NCBI RefSeq assembly: GCF_001317355.1
Contig: NZ_LKET01000016.1
Location: 1-64,000, forward strand
Direction of reading: 5' to 3'
DNA length: 64,000 nucleotides
Source of the DNA: Oxobacter pfennigii
GTDB taxonomy: Bacteria > Bacillota > Clostridia > Clostridiales > Oxobacteraceae
In this document: positions 34,192 through 46,543 of the stretch, in pieces
How positions within the stretch are numbered: the stretch's first letter is position 1
Layout: the number at the start of each line of letters is the position of its first letter
Notes under the pieces: model-generated
Databases searched by the model: none
What the model saw: only the letters and a program-made list of their open reading frames with translations
Told to the model about the DNA's origin: nothing
Position numbers and translations under genes: made by a program

Positions 34192-36387
34192 ATGAAGATT
34201 GAGATTCCTGCAACCTCCCTTATTGTGCTTTGCGGCATTGCCGGATGCGGTAAGTCTACTTTTGCGCTTAAAAATTTCAAGGATACTGAAGTTGTATCTT
34301 CTGACAGATGCAGGGCTCTGGTTTCCGATGATGAAGAGAATATGGAAGTATCAAAAGAGGCCTTTGAACTTTTTTATTACATTATAAAAAAGAGAATGAA
34401 CCTTAAAAAATTAGTGGTTGCAGACTCGACGGCAGTATCTCACGAGGCAAGAAGAAAGCTTTTAGACCTGGCAGAGGACAATAATTATTATTCTATTCTC
34501 TTGGCATTTGATATATCCACTGAAATTGCCATTGAAAGAAATAATTTAAGACAAAGAAAGGTGTCGCGTTATGTTATAGAAAAACAATATGCTGCTTTTC
34601 TTAAATCTTTAAAATCTGTTGAAAACGAGGGATTTGACAAAGTGATCGTACTGAATGAGAATGATGCCGATGATTTCAAACATGAAATTGTTTCCTATAA
34701 TATAGAAACTGAAGATAAAGCTTTGTTTGATATAATTTCCGATGTTCACGGCTGCTGTACCGAGCTTGAAATGCTCCTAGACAAACTTGGTTACAGAAAA
34801 AATGGATTCAAATACAGCCATCCTGACGGAAGAAAGGTTGTATTCGCAGGTGATATCGTGGACAGAGGACCAAGGACAATGGATACTATAAGGACCGTCA
34901 TCAATATGGTCAATTCGGGAAATGCCCTTTATATACCCGGAAATCACTGCAATAAATTTTACAGATACTTAAAAGGCAGCAAGGTGCAGATAAAGAATGG
35001 ATTGGAAACTACGGTCAAGGAATACGAAAAGCTTGAAAAAAGCGAAGCAAAGAAAATTAAAAATGATTTTTTGGAGCTATATGAAAATTCTCCTCTTTAT
35101 TTGATGCTGGACAATGGCAATCTTGTTGTAGCCCATGCAGGAATAAAGGAAGAAATGATTGGAAAGCTGTCAAAAAAAATAATTGATTTTGTACTGTACG
35201 GCGATGTGACGGGGGAAGTTGACGATAAAGGGCTTCCTATAAGAGGTGATTGGGCAGCGAATTATTACGGAAAACCTATGATAGTTTACGGACATACTCC
35301 CGTTTCCAAGGCGGTTTTTGTCAATAATACCATAAATATCGACCAGGGCGCTAGCATGGGAGGAAGCCTGACTGCCTTGAGATATCCCGAAAAGGGGCTC
35401 GTCTCAGTCCAATCCCAGGGAACCTATTACCGTGGAGGCAGGCAACAAAAGGAGATGGAACGGGAGATTAAACTTGATGATTATAAAGAATCTTTGAGTT
35501 TAAGAGACAGACACGATCACAAAATCAAAATTGATTTTGCAGAATTGAGAAATACCGTTGATACTTTAAGAGCAAAAGAAGATATTATCAAATGGATAAT
35601 ATATATTCCGCCGATTTTGCCTTCCATAAATAATGAAAGCTTGGAAAGCCAGCTTCAAAACTCAATGAAGTATTACAAGGAAAGAAGCTTTGACAAGGTA
35701 ATAATAGAACCCAGATTTTCAAGTGAAAGCATTATTATGATAATCTGCAGGGACGAATTGTGTGCCGCCGGATATTTTAAAGGAGACAGTCCGGCTATGG
35801 CTTATTCTATATATAGGGAAGAAATAGTCTTAAATGACAGAGTGTTAATGAAGCTGCAGGCAGATATAAAGGCCAAGGGCTATTTCGAAAAATACAACAC
35901 TGAATTTTTAGTTATAGAGGCAGATGTTCTTTCGCAGGCAGATGATATTTCCATTGTTCCTGTAAAAATAATTTCTCATAGCTGTGAAGCCTATACCAAC
36001 AAGGATAACCCTTGGCAAAGAGACAGCATTGAAAGGCTTATAGAGTATTCGAATATATTCCGCAGAAACTTAAACCAGATATTTGACACAGACACAGAAG
36101 CAAATTCTATTATTTCTAAATTTAGCCAAGAGAGGTATAATAGCTATGTGGTAAAATCCGAAAAAAGCCGCCCCGAATATAAAGGACGCATTGTACAGCC
36201 TGAGATCCTGTGTACTAGAGAGCCCCTGTGCACCGGTTTGGACAGCTTCAGGCAATCGGTATATTCCTATGATTTAAGCGACATAGCCTTGAACAAATTT
36301 CTAAACAAAAAAATGTCCAACAGATACTTTGAATATATTATAGGAGCTGTCACCATAAACAACAGAATGATAAAAATGAGGGAGTGA
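34192..36387 (+). CDS. Pnkp-like polynucleotide kinase-phosphatase with degenerate ligase domain
   Basis: 731 residues. Kinase domain: P-loop GIAGCGKST (15-23), SSDRCRALV, ADSTAVSHEARR. Metallophosphoesterase domain: DVHG (184-187), GDIVDRG (220-226), GNHCNKF (250-256), AHAG and YGHTP. The C-terminal 300 residues match the Pnkp nucleotidyltransferase domain (YIPPILPS, MKYYKERSF, IICRD, FLVIEADVL). However, the motif that should read EEKHMGSR with the AMP-accepting lysine reads EPRFSSES (506-513), with Arg508 in the lysine position. End healing may remain; sealing should not. No hen1 gene is adjacent. It overlaps nothing and is 4 nt before the ACT gene. Confidence 0.85.
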   Translation: MKIEIPATSLIVLCGIAGCGKSTFALKNFKDTEVVSSDRCRALVSDDEENMEVSKEAFELFYYIIKKRMNLKKLVVADSTAVSHEARRKLLDLAEDNNYYSILLAFDISTEIAIERNNLRQRKVSRYVIEKQYAAFLKSLKSVENEGFDKVIVLNENDADDFKHEIVSYNIETEDKALFDIISDVHGCCTELEMLLDKLGYRKNGFKYSHPDGRKVVFAGDIVDRGPRTMDTIRTVINMVNSGNALYIPGNHCNKFYRYLKGSKVQIKNGLETTVKEYEKLEKSEAKKIKNDFLELYENSPLYLMLDNGNLVVAHAGIKEEMIGKLSKKIIDFVLYGDVTGEVDDKGLPIRGDWAANYYGKPMIVYGHTPVSKAVFVNNTINIDQGASMGGSLTALRYPEKGLVSVQSQGTYYRGGRQQKEMEREIKLDDYKESLSLRDRHDHKIKIDFAELRNTVDTLRAKEDIIKWIIYIPPILPSINNESLESQLQNSMKYYKERSFDKVIIEPRFSSESIIMIICRDELCAAGYFKGDSPAMAYSIYREEIVLNDRVLMKLQADIKAKGYFEKYNTEFLVIEADVLSQADDISIVPVKIISHSCEAYTNKDNPWQRDSIERLIEYSNIFRRNLNQIFDTDTEANSIISKFSQERYNSYVVKSEKSRPEYKGRIVQPEILCTREPLCTGLDSFRQSVYSYDLSDIALNKFLNKKMSNRYFEYIIGAVTINNRMIKMRE

Positions 36388-36391
36388 TGTA

Positions 36392-36829
36392 ATGGAGCTC
36401 AAGTATTATATAATAGAAGGCTCTGTACTGCCGGAGGTTTTCAAAAAAGTAGTAGAAGTAAAAAAGCTTCTGGAAACGGATATGAAGATGTCCATAAACA
36501 CGGCATGCAAAAATGTGGATATAAGCAGGAGTACATATTATAAGTACAAGGACAGCGTTTTCGAGTTTTATGAAAACAAAAGGGCAAAAATAGTCACCTT
36601 CTCACTTAATGTTCAGCATGTTCCCGGAGTCTTATCAAACATATTGGAGACTATCGCCGAAAGCCAGGCAAATGTTCTTACCATAAATCAAAACATACCC
36701 ATAAACGGTATGGCGCTCATTGTGATTTCTATGGAGACAGTAAAGATGACAAGAGGCGTGGAAGACCTTATAAACAGCCTCAGAAACATCGATGAGGTTA
36801 GAAAAATAGATATATTATCAAGGTCTTGA
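36392..36829 (+). CDS. ACT-domain protein, UPF0735 (PheB-like)
   Basis: 145 residues. The N-terminal half contains an HTH-like segment (SINTACKNVDISRSTYYKYKDSVF); the C-terminal half is an ACT domain (KIVTFSLNVQHVPGVLSNILETIAESQANVLTIN). ACT domains bind amino acids. UPF0735 proteins are often encoded near threonine or phenylalanine genes, but here it is next to the Pnkp-like gene with only 4 nt between. The ribosome site AGGGAGTGATG overlaps the previous stop. Confidence 0.85.
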   Translation: MELKYYIIEGSVLPEVFKKVVEVKKLLETDMKMSINTACKNVDISRSTYYKYKDSVFEFYENKRAKIVTFSLNVQHVPGVLSNILETIAESQANVLTINQNIPINGMALIVISMETVKMTRGVEDLINSLRNIDEVRKIDILSRS

Positions 36830-36941
36830 ATATATTAAAAATTATTAAAAAATAGTAAAACTAAGAGAATTTAAGGAATACGGTATATTCTTATGATAAA
36901 TTGAAAAAATAATAAAGTATGGGAAAATAGGGCATTTTTAG

Positions 36942-36979
36942 AAGGTATGCAGTATTTGCTAATACTGTACCTTTTTTTT
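36942..36979 (+). terminator. Terminator upstream of groES
   Basis: AAGGTATGCAGTATT / AATACTGTACCTT stem followed by T8. It ends the Pnkp/ACT transcript and lies across the -35 region of the groES promoter. Confidence 0.75.
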
Positions 36980-37021
36980 AATATTATATTGTAATTAGCA
37001 CTCGCGTATGGTGAGTGCTAA
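36956..37021 (+). promoter_or_regulatory. groESL promoter with CIRCE operator
   Basis: CIRCE: TTAGCACTC-N9-GAGTGCTAA at 36995-37021, a perfect inverted repeat bound by HrcA. A likely promoter is TTGCTA (36956-36961), 17 nt, TAATAT (36979-36984), placing CIRCE at about +5. Expected HrcA control under heat stress. Confidence 0.93.
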
Positions 37022-37051
37022 CAAAATGATTTTTAAATAAAATTTACATAA

Positions 37052-37354
<303 letters not shown>

Positions 37355-37362
37355 TTCTATAG

Positions 37363-38997
<1,635 letters not shown>

Positions 38998-39044
38998 AAT
39001 AAAATCAAATAAAAAGTTAACTGAACCAAAGGACACATAAAGTT

Positions 39045-39070
39045 GGGACACTCTTTTAAGAGTGTCCCTT
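39045..39070 (+). terminator. Stem-loop after groEL
   Basis: GGGACACTCTT / AAGAGTGTCCC, a perfect 11-bp stem with a 2-nt loop. The T run is poor (TTAAC), so termination may be partial. The following 200 nt hold a decayed second copy of the motif AAAGGGGACACA...TAAAGTTAGGG and otherwise nothing recognised until the repeat at 39274. Confidence 0.6.
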
Positions 39071-39273
39071 AACATTATTCAGTGTAACATTATTTCTTCA
39101 GGGGTACAAACAATGTCCGCCCTCTTTTCATTTCAGACCCTTTAGTATTTAGGAACGGGGAGAAATAATGAAAGGGGACACAAATAAAGTTAGGGCTTCA
39201 ACTTAGGTATCATTAACTTAATTAAGCCTATTCTTTTTAATATAAGTTGTATATAATATTAGAATAGATGAAA

Positions 39274-39323
39274 GGGACTGTTGCATTTGAAACAACGTAT
39301 GCAGTGTTTCAAATGCAACAGCT
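39274..39323. repeat. Short hairpin copy (D) of the 203-bp repeat family
   Basis: CTGTTGCATTTGAAAC / GTTTCAAATGCAACAG arms around AACGTATGCAGT. The left arm matches the left end of copy B and the right part (TATGCAGTG then TTTCAAATGC) matches its right end, so the interior has been lost at a different point from copy A. It ends 30 nt before larE. Confidence 0.75.
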
Positions 39324-39352
39324 AACTTAGAAAGTTATGTGGGAGGTATTTT

Positions 39353-40165
39353 ATGAGCATAAATGAAAAACTCGATAAACTGAAAGAAATATTAAAAGAA
39401 ATGGGAAGCGTTGTACTTGGGTTTTCCGGAGGGGTTGACAGTACATTTTTGCTTAGAGTTGCTTCGGATGTTTTAGGGGACAAGGTTATGGCAATCACAG
39501 CTTCTTCGGCGGCATTTCCCCAGAGAGAAATGAATGAAGCTATTATGTTTGCTGGAAATAACAAAATAAAGCATAAGGTTATTGTATCCGAGGAGCTTGA
39601 CATAGACGGATTCTCTCAAAATCCCATTGACAGGTGCTATCACTGCAAAAAAGAATTGTTTACAAAAATTTCTCAAACCGCAAAAGAAGAAGGCTTTAAA
39701 TATATAATAGACGGTGCCAATGTTGATGACAAAGGAGATTACCGTCCGGGAATGGACGCGGCAAGGGAATTAGGAGTAAGAAGTCCTCTACTTGAGGCCG
39801 GGCTTAATAAAGCAGATATTAGAGCATTGTCAAAGGATATGGATCTTCCTACCTGGGATAAGCCATCCTTTGCTTGTCTTTCTTCAAGGATTCCTTACGG
39901 ACAGGAAATAACAAGGGAAAAGCTTGGTATGATAGACATTGCTGAGCAGTACCTTTTAGATAAAGGCTTCAGACAGGTAAGAGTAAGGCATCATGGAGAA
40001 ATTGCCAGAATAGAAGTCGCACCTAATGAGAGAGAGAAATTTTTTTCTTTGAATTTAATGGATGAGACAGCATCCAAGTTTAAAGAAATAGGATTTAATT
40101 ATGTTACTTTGGACATAAAAGGCTACAGGACAGGGAGCATGAACGAAGCCTTGAACAAGGAGTGA
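39353..40165 (+). CDS. larE: LarE, sacrificial sulfur transferase for nickel-pincer cofactor
   Basis: 270 residues. PP-loop ATP site LGFSGGVDSTFLLRVA at the N-terminus. LarE adenylates and sulfurates pyridinium-3,5-biscarboxylate; in the characterised enzyme a cysteine donates its sulfur. The segment KPSFACLSSRIPYG holds the candidate donor cysteine, and CYHCKKELF is also conserved. First of larE-larB-larC, with overlapping or close spacing. The substrate racemase larA is not in this window. Confidence 0.93.
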   Translation: MSINEKLDKLKEILKEMGSVVLGFSGGVDSTFLLRVASDVLGDKVMAITASSAAFPQREMNEAIMFAGNNKIKHKVIVSEELDIDGFSQNPIDRCYHCKKELFTKISQTAKEEGFKYIIDGANVDDKGDYRPGMDAARELGVRSPLLEAGLNKADIRALSKDMDLPTWDKPSFACLSSRIPYGQEITREKLGMIDIAEQYLLDKGFRQVRVRHHGEIARIEVAPNEREKFFSLNLMDETASKFKEIGFNYVTLDIKGYRTGSMNEALNKE

Positions 40166-40170
40166 TGCAT

Positions 40171-40932
40171 ATGGAAACTGATTCACTTAAAGCGCTGCTT
40201 GAAAATGTACGCAGTGGAAATGTTTCAACGGAAGAAGCATTATTGAAGCTTAAAAAAATGCCCTTTGAAGATATCGGTTTTGCAAAGGTGGATAACCACA
40301 GGGCTTTAAGGGTAGGATATCCCGAGGTCATATATTGTGAAGGCAAAAACCTTGAGCATATTAAGAAAATCGTCGGGGTAATGTTAAAGGGCGATTCCAA
40401 CATACTTGCTACCAGGGCATCAGTTGAAGTGTACAACGCCATAAAAGAAGTTGATGATTCAGTGATTTACAATGAATTGGCCAGGATATGCTTTATTAAA
40501 AAAAGAGAAATAGGAAAAACAGAAGGCAAAATATTGGTGGTAACCGGCGGAACATCTGATATTGCCGTGGCAGAAGAGGCAGCAATAACTTCTGAGGTTT
40601 TAGGAAATACCGTAGAGCGCCTTTATGATGTGGGAGTAGCCGGAATACACAGGCTGCTGTCCAATACCGATGTGCTTTTTAACGCCAGGGTTTTAATAGT
40701 GGTTGCAGGAATGGAAGGCGCCCTTGCCAGCGTAGTGGCGGGATTGGTTGACAAGCCTGTGATTGCAGTTCCCACCAGCATAGGATACGGTGCCAACTTT
40801 AAAGGATTGTCTGCACTTTTGACCATGCTGAATTCCTGTGCCAGCGGTATAGGTGTTATGAACATAGATAATGGATTTGGGGCAGGATATCTTGCTTCGA
40901 TGATTAATAAACTGGGAGAAAGTAGAGTTTAG
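40171..40932 (+). CDS. larB: LarB, NaAD carboxylase/hydrolase for nickel-pincer cofactor
   Basis: 253 residues. The AIR-carboxylase-like C-terminal domain is evident: ILVVTGGTSDIAVAEEAAIT, GVAGIHRLL, VAGMEGALASVVAGLVDKPVIAVPTSIGYG. LarB carboxylates and hydrolyses nicotinic acid adenine dinucleotide. ATG 40171 is chosen because AAGGAG (40157-40162), which spans the larE stop, is 8 nt upstream; two earlier in-frame starts are too close to it. Confidence 0.94.
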   Translation: METDSLKALLENVRSGNVSTEEALLKLKKMPFEDIGFAKVDNHRALRVGYPEVIYCEGKNLEHIKKIVGVMLKGDSNILATRASVEVYNAIKEVDDSVIYNELARICFIKKREIGKTEGKILVVTGGTSDIAVAEEAAITSEVLGNTVERLYDVGVAGIHRLLSNTDVLFNARVLIVVAGMEGALASVVAGLVDKPVIAVPTSIGYGANFKGLSALLTMLNSCASGIGVMNIDNGFGAGYLASMINKLGESRV

Positions 40933-40945
40933 GAGAGGGTTAAAA

Positions 40946-42361
40946 ATGAGGACCTTATATTTTGATTGTTTTTCAGGGATAAGCGGAGACATGACTCTGG
41001 GAGCTTTGATTGATTGCGGCATAAATATAGAAGATTTTAAAAAGGAACTTGCAAAATTAAACATCGGCGGATATACCCTGGAATTCTCACGGGCAGCCAA
41101 AAACAGCATAGAGGGTACGGATGTTGATGTTATACTCCATGAACATGGCCACTACGAGTATGAACATGCTCATGACCACGACCACCATAGCCATGAACAT
41201 GAAGCTGAGCATTCTCACGACCACAGTCACGAACATGTACATAGTCACGATAATCATTCCCACGATCACGGACACAGTCATACTCATGAGGAACATAACC
41301 ACGGACATGAGCATAACGGTGAGTTTCATACCCACGAGCATGCCCATGATGCCTATGATCACGAGCATAGTCATAACGGACATACTCACAGCCACAACCG
41401 GAACCTTGGTGATATTGAAAAAATCATCGATGACAGTACAATAAGTCCAAGGGCAAAACAAATATCAAAGGATATATTTAAAAAGCTGGCTGTTGCCGAA
41501 GCAAAAATTCACGGAAAACCCGTAGAAGAGGTTCATTTTCATGAAGTCGGCGCAGTAGATTCCATTGTTGATATAGTGGGCTGTGCGATTTGCATCGATA
41601 TGCTGGATATTGAAGCTTTTGCAGCTTCTCCGGTAAATACGGGCATGGGTTTTGTTAAATCCCAGCATGGGATAATACCCGTTCCGGGGCCGGCAGCTCT
41701 GGAGCTTTTAAAAGGGGTTCCCATTTATTCAAGAGATATAAAAACAGAACTTGTGACACCAACAGGTGCCGCTATAATTTCCACTCTCTGCACCGACTTT
41801 GGCCCTATTCCTAACATGGTAGTTGAGAAAACCGGATACGGAACAGGGAAAAAAGACCTTGAAATCCCCAACCTTCTGAGAGTAATCATAGGTGACGTAA
41901 AAAAAAACAGTAATATAGTAATGATGGAATGCAATATCGATGACATGAATAGCGAATTTTACGAATATACTATGAAAAAATTATTTGATGCCGGTGCTTT
42001 GGACGTATTTTTGACAAACATAATCATGAAAAAAGGAAGGCCGGCAGTGAAGCTTTCTGTTATAGCAAAGGAAGAAACCGTTGATAAATTATCTGAGATA
42101 ATTTTTTCAGAAACCTCAACCATAGGCTTGAGAAAATATTCGGTAGAGCGGGAAGTATTGGAGAGAAAAATTTTTAAAGTAGATACAAAATACGGTGAAA
42201 TTAGCATAAAGGCTGCCTACAGAAAAGGAGTTCTCTCAAACTTTGCTCCCGAATACGAAGATGTCAAAGAAACTGCATTAAAATCAGGAATTCCTGTAAA
42301 AGAGGTTTATAACGAGGCTGTTAAGGAATCTTTGAACATAATTGAAAGAAATGTTTTCTAA
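40946..42361 (+). CDS. larC: LarC, nickel insertion protein with long His-rich segment
   Basis: 471 residues. LarC inserts nickel into the pincer to finish the cofactor. N-terminal LYFDCFSGISGDMTLGALIDCG and VHFHEVGAVDSIVDIVG are family motifs. Residues about 64-152 are an exceptional His/Asp/Glu/Ser stretch with more than 30 histidines, surely a metal-storage or delivery segment. The gene is one continuous frame, unlike the larC1/larC2 frameshift arrangement in Lactobacillus plantarum. ATG 40946 follows GGAGAGGG. Confidence 0.94.
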   Translation: MRTLYFDCFSGISGDMTLGALIDCGINIEDFKKELAKLNIGGYTLEFSRAAKNSIEGTDVDVILHEHGHYEYEHAHDHDHHSHEHEAEHSHDHSHEHVHSHDNHSHDHGHSHTHEEHNHGHEHNGEFHTHEHAHDAYDHEHSHNGHTHSHNRNLGDIEKIIDDSTISPRAKQISKDIFKKLAVAEAKIHGKPVEEVHFHEVGAVDSIVDIVGCAICIDMLDIEAFAASPVNTGMGFVKSQHGIIPVPGPAALELLKGVPIYSRDIKTELVTPTGAAIISTLCTDFGPIPNMVVEKTGYGTGKKDLEIPNLLRVIIGDVKKNSNIVMMECNIDDMNSEFYEYTMKKLFDAGALDVFLTNIIMKKGRPAVKLSVIAKEETVDKLSEIIFSETSTIGLRKYSVEREVLERKIFKVDTKYGEISIKAAYRKGVLSNFAPEYEDVKETALKSGIPVKEVYNEAVKESLNIIERNVF

Positions 42362-42442
42362 TAAAAAGTGTTTGACAAAGAATCCATTAACAACTAAAAT
42401 TATATGCATTATACATTTAAATTTTTTAAATATTATGTGAAT

Positions 42443-42515
42443 GCTATCCATATAATCCTGATAATATGGTTCGGGAGTCTCTACTGAGTAACCGTAAATT
42501 ACTCGTCTATGGGTG
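42443..42515 (+). promoter_or_regulatory. Purine (guanine-class) riboswitch aptamer
   Basis: Conserved elements in order: CCATATAATCC, TAATATGG loop 2, GGGAGTCTCTAC (J2/3), ACCGTAAAT loop 3, and TCTATGG closing P1. The ligand-reading base (position 74) is C, so guanine or hypoxanthine is expected. Position 73 is T rather than the usual A. It controls guaB-guaA, a fitting target for guanine repression. Confidence 0.9.
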
Positions 42516-42530
42516 TCCAAGTGTTTTTTT

Positions 42531-42565
42531 GCACACAGCGATACTCATATTCTGTGTGCTTTTTG
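42531..42565 (+). terminator. Riboswitch expression-platform terminator
   Basis: GCACACAG / CTGTGTGC stem with a 13-nt loop and T5, 16 nt after the aptamer and 28 nt before guaB. Ligand binding would favour this hairpin and stop transcription. Confidence 0.88.
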
Positions 42566-42589
42566 TAATCCTATATAATACCGGAATAA

Positions 42590-44071
<1,482 letters not shown>

Positions 44072-44083
44072 GGAAGGAATAAT

Positions 44084-45619
44084 ATGGATAAAAAAGAACT
44101 GGTGCTGGTAATCGACTTTGGAGGTCAGTATAACCAGCTCATTGCAAGAAGAGTAAGAGAAAATAACGTATATTGCGAAATATTACCTTATGATACAACT
44201 GTTGAAGTAATAAGGGAGAAAAACCCCAAGGGCATTATCTTCACCGGAGGGCCCAGCAGCGTACATGACGAGGGTGCTCCAACCATAGATAAAATAGTGT
44301 TTGAACTTGGCATACCCATCCTTGGAATATGCTATGGCTGCCAGTTAATCGGCCATTTGTTTGAAGGTAAGGTTGAAAAGGGTGAAGCCAGGGAATACGG
44401 AAGAACCAATATAAAATTTGATAAGTCCAGCAAGCTCTTTAAGGATATAGATGAAGAATCCCTTTGCTGGATGAGCCATACCCTTCATGTTTCCACCATC
44501 CCCCAAGGGTACAGGATTTCTGCAACAACAGCCACCTGTCCCGTTGCGGCAATGGAAAATGAAGAAAAGGGCATATACGGTGTACAGTTCCATCCGGAAG
44601 TTGAACATACCGTTATGGGGAAAGAAATCATAAAGAATTTTTTATTTGAAATATGCGGCTTAAAAGGCGATTGGAACATGGGTTCCTTTACCGATGAGCA
44701 GGTTAAGGATATAAAAGCCTTAGTAGGAGACAAAAAAGTACTATGCGCACTTTCCGGCGGAGTTGACTCCTCCGTTGCAGCAGTCCTGGTTCACAAGGCT
44801 GTAGGAAAGCAGCTCACCTGCATATTCGTCGACCATGGACTATTAAGAAAAGATGAAGGCGATGAAGTAGAAAAGACCTTTAAGGGCCAGTTTGATATGA
44901 ACCTTATAAGGGTTGATGCCAAAGACAGGTTCCTAAAGAAATTAGAAGGGGTATCCGACCCTGAGAGGAAAAGAAAAATCATAGGCGAAGAATTCATAAG
45001 GGTATTTGAGGAAGAAGCCAACAAGCTTGGTGACATAGATTACCTTGTACAGGGAACCATTTATCCTGACGTTGTTGAAAGCGGAACAAAAACTGCGGCA
45101 ACAATAAAAAGCCATCACAACGTAGGCGGCCTTCCCGAAGACATGAACCTAAAGCTAATCGAGCCCTTGAGGACATTATTCAAAGACGAAGTAAGAAAAG
45201 TGGGAGAAGAGCTTAAAATTCCAAGACACATAGTATGGAGACAGCCCTTCCCGGGCCCGGGCCTAGCAATAAGGGTATTAGGTGACATCACAGAAGATAA
45301 GCTTCATATTGTCCGCGAGGCCGATGCAATATTAAGAGAAGAAGTTGCAAAAGCAGGCCTGGACAGGGAAATATGGCAGTACTTTGCCTGCCTTCCCAAC
45401 ATAAGAAGCGTAGGAGTAATGGGTGATGAAAGGACCTATTCCTACACAATAGCCCTAAGAGCCGTAACCAGCTCCGACGGCATGACCAGCGACTGGGCAA
45501 AGGTTCCCTATGAAGTACTCGGCCTGATTTCAAGCAGAATAGTAAACGAAGTACCAAACGTAAACAGAGTGGTTTATGATATCACCAGTAAGCCGCCGGC
45601 AACAATAGAGTGGGAATGA
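44084..45619 (+). CDS. guaA: GMP synthase (glutamine-hydrolysing)
   Basis: 511 residues. Glutaminase domain: [23 protein letters not shown] with nucleophile cysteine, and [13 protein letters not shown]-pyrophosphatase domain: [19 protein letters not shown]. Dimerisation domain to the end, KPPATIEWE. Paired with guaB 12 nt upstream under the guanine riboswitch. The last codons, GAG TGG GAA, form the sequence used as an integration site by mobile elements (see 45608). Confidence 0.97.
   Translation: MDKKELVLVIDFGGQYNQLIARRVRENNVYCEILPYDTTVEVIREKNPKGIIFTGGPSSVHDEGAPTIDKIVFELGIPILGICYGCQLIGHLFEGKVEKGEAREYGRTNIKFDKSSKLFKDIDEESLCWMSHTLHVSTIPQGYRISATTATCPVAAMENEEKGIYGVQFHPEVEHTVMGKEIIKNFLFEICGLKGDWNMGSFTDEQVKDIKALVGDKKVLCALSGGVDSSVAAVLVHKAVGKQLTCIFVDHGLLRKDEGDEVEKTFKGQFDMNLIRVDAKDRFLKKLEGVSDPERKRKIIGEEFIRVFEEEANKLGDIDYLVQGTIYPDVVESGTKTAATIKSHHNVGGLPEDMNLKLIEPLRTLFKDEVRKVGEELKIPRHIVWRQPFPGPGLAIRVLGDITEDKLHIVREADAILREEVAKAGLDREIWQYFACLPNIRSVGVMGDERTYSYTIALRAVTSSDGMTSDWAKVPYEVLGLISSRIVNEVPNVNRVVYDITSKPPATIEWE
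45608..45617 (+). mobile_element. Candidate attL at the guaA 3' end
   Basis: GAGTGGGAAT, the last codons of guaA, occurs again at 46544-46553. The 3' end of guaA is a known insertion point for integrative elements. The DNA between the copies carries only gene fragments unrelated to guaA. Confidence 0.5.
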
Positions 45620-45625
45620 TACCAT

Positions 45626-45689
45626 AAACGTTGTAAACACTTGATACAAGTGGGTTTGTAAGGCTAGCAATAACCTTATGGCAACGTTT
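45626..45689 (+). other. Three-way-junction-like sequence after guaA
   Basis: AAACGTTG (45626) pairs with CAACGTTT (45682-45689). Inside are two hairpins, CACTTG-ATA-CAAGTG (45638-45652) and TAAGG...CCTTA (45659-45678). The 12-mer AAACGTTGTAAA that begins it also occurs at 46670-46681. It may be an integrase arm region, an RNA, or a decayed element end. Confidence 0.45.
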
Positions 45690-45715
45690 TGACAATACTA
45701 TTATATTATTCATAG

Positions 45716-45756
45716 AAAAAGAGTTAACTGATTTTGAGTGCCAGTTAGCTCTTTTT
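45716..45756 (+). terminator. Terminator downstream of guaA
   Basis: AAAAAGAGTTAACTG / CAGTTAGCTCTTTTT stem (one mismatch) followed by a T run. Confidence 0.8.
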
Positions 45757-45786
45757 GTGTTTATATAAAGCGCCATTCTAAACTGT

Positions 45787-45915
45787 CCTAGAAAAGAAGA
45801 AGTAGAAAAACCGTTAAGAGAATTAGATTCGAGAATTTTGGCAGTAATTGATGATATTGATAGACTTTCTAATGAACAAATTTGTTTAATTTTCCGGTTG
45901 GTCAGTGCAATATAA
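45787..45915 (+). pseudogene. KAP-family P-loop NTPase fragment
   Basis: An open stretch reads ...LRELDSRILAVIDDIDRLSNEQICLIFRLVSAI then stops. Hydrophobic strand plus DDIDRLS is the Walker B region of KAP NTPases. The rest of the protein, including Walker A, is absent. A remnant of a phage-defence or membrane-associated NTPase gene in the decayed island. Confidence 0.6.
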
Positions 45916-45961
45916 AAATTAGCAGAAGAGAAGTTGACAATTCTCTGTTTAATATGGAAGA

Positions 45962-46346
45962 ATTAGAGTAACGCGGTCACTGATTACATGGTATGCGTTT
46001 ACGTTTGAGGGACAAAAACGGCCGCCCTCTGATAGCAGCGGCTTTGACATTGAGCATATCTATGCTAAAGAGCGGCACAACAAGGGAAACAAACTTCGGA
46101 ATCCTGAAAAGCTTGAAGAATTAGGCAACAAGATTCTGCTTGAGAAATCCATTAACATCCGCGCATCAGATTATAGATTCGAAGATAAGAAAATACTATA
46201 ATGGGTATACCGATGCGAAAGGGAAAGTGCATCCCGCAAGTATAATTAAAGAGTATCGCCAATTGACGTAAAAGGAAAACTTTTCCGAAGCAGATATTGA
46301 TGAACGAAGACAAGCATATACACAACAAATTTCTAGAATATCTTAG
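45962..46346 (+). pseudogene. DUF1524/GmrSD-type HNH nuclease fragment
   Basis: The frame reads ...SSGFDIEHIYAKERHN..., ELGNKILLEKSINIRASDYRFEDKKIL and stops. A second frame continues NGYTDAKGKVHPASIIKEY, a stop, then FSEADIDERRQAYTQQI. The DIEHI...LGN..LLE..IN pattern is the HNH domain at the C-terminus of GmrSD (type IV restriction) proteins. One frameshift and two stops make it dead. Confidence 0.65.
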
Positions 46347-46543
46347 AGTAGAAGGGTTGTTGAAGGAGTAAATGCTTAGGGTAACGGTGAATCAAAGCAC
46401 ATAGAGTATATTCACAGAGCAATCAAGTTGATAACACACACAATATCAGTGAACCCCGTAGAAGGTGGATAACTGGTATCAAATGGAGTAAAAACCTATC
46501 ATGGAATCTGAACAGAATTGTTTAGAACAAGCTTTGAATTTGC

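Noticed and set aside
39001-39260. Hidden small gene between groEL and larE
   Set aside because: Only a stem-loop and two similar GGGGACACA...AAAGTT stretches are seen; no frame with a ribosome site.
41087-41461. Met-rich frames on both strands over the His-rich part of larC
   Set aside because: They arise from the repetitive CAT/CAC codons read in other frames (ATG-rich mirror); larC itself is clearly in frame.
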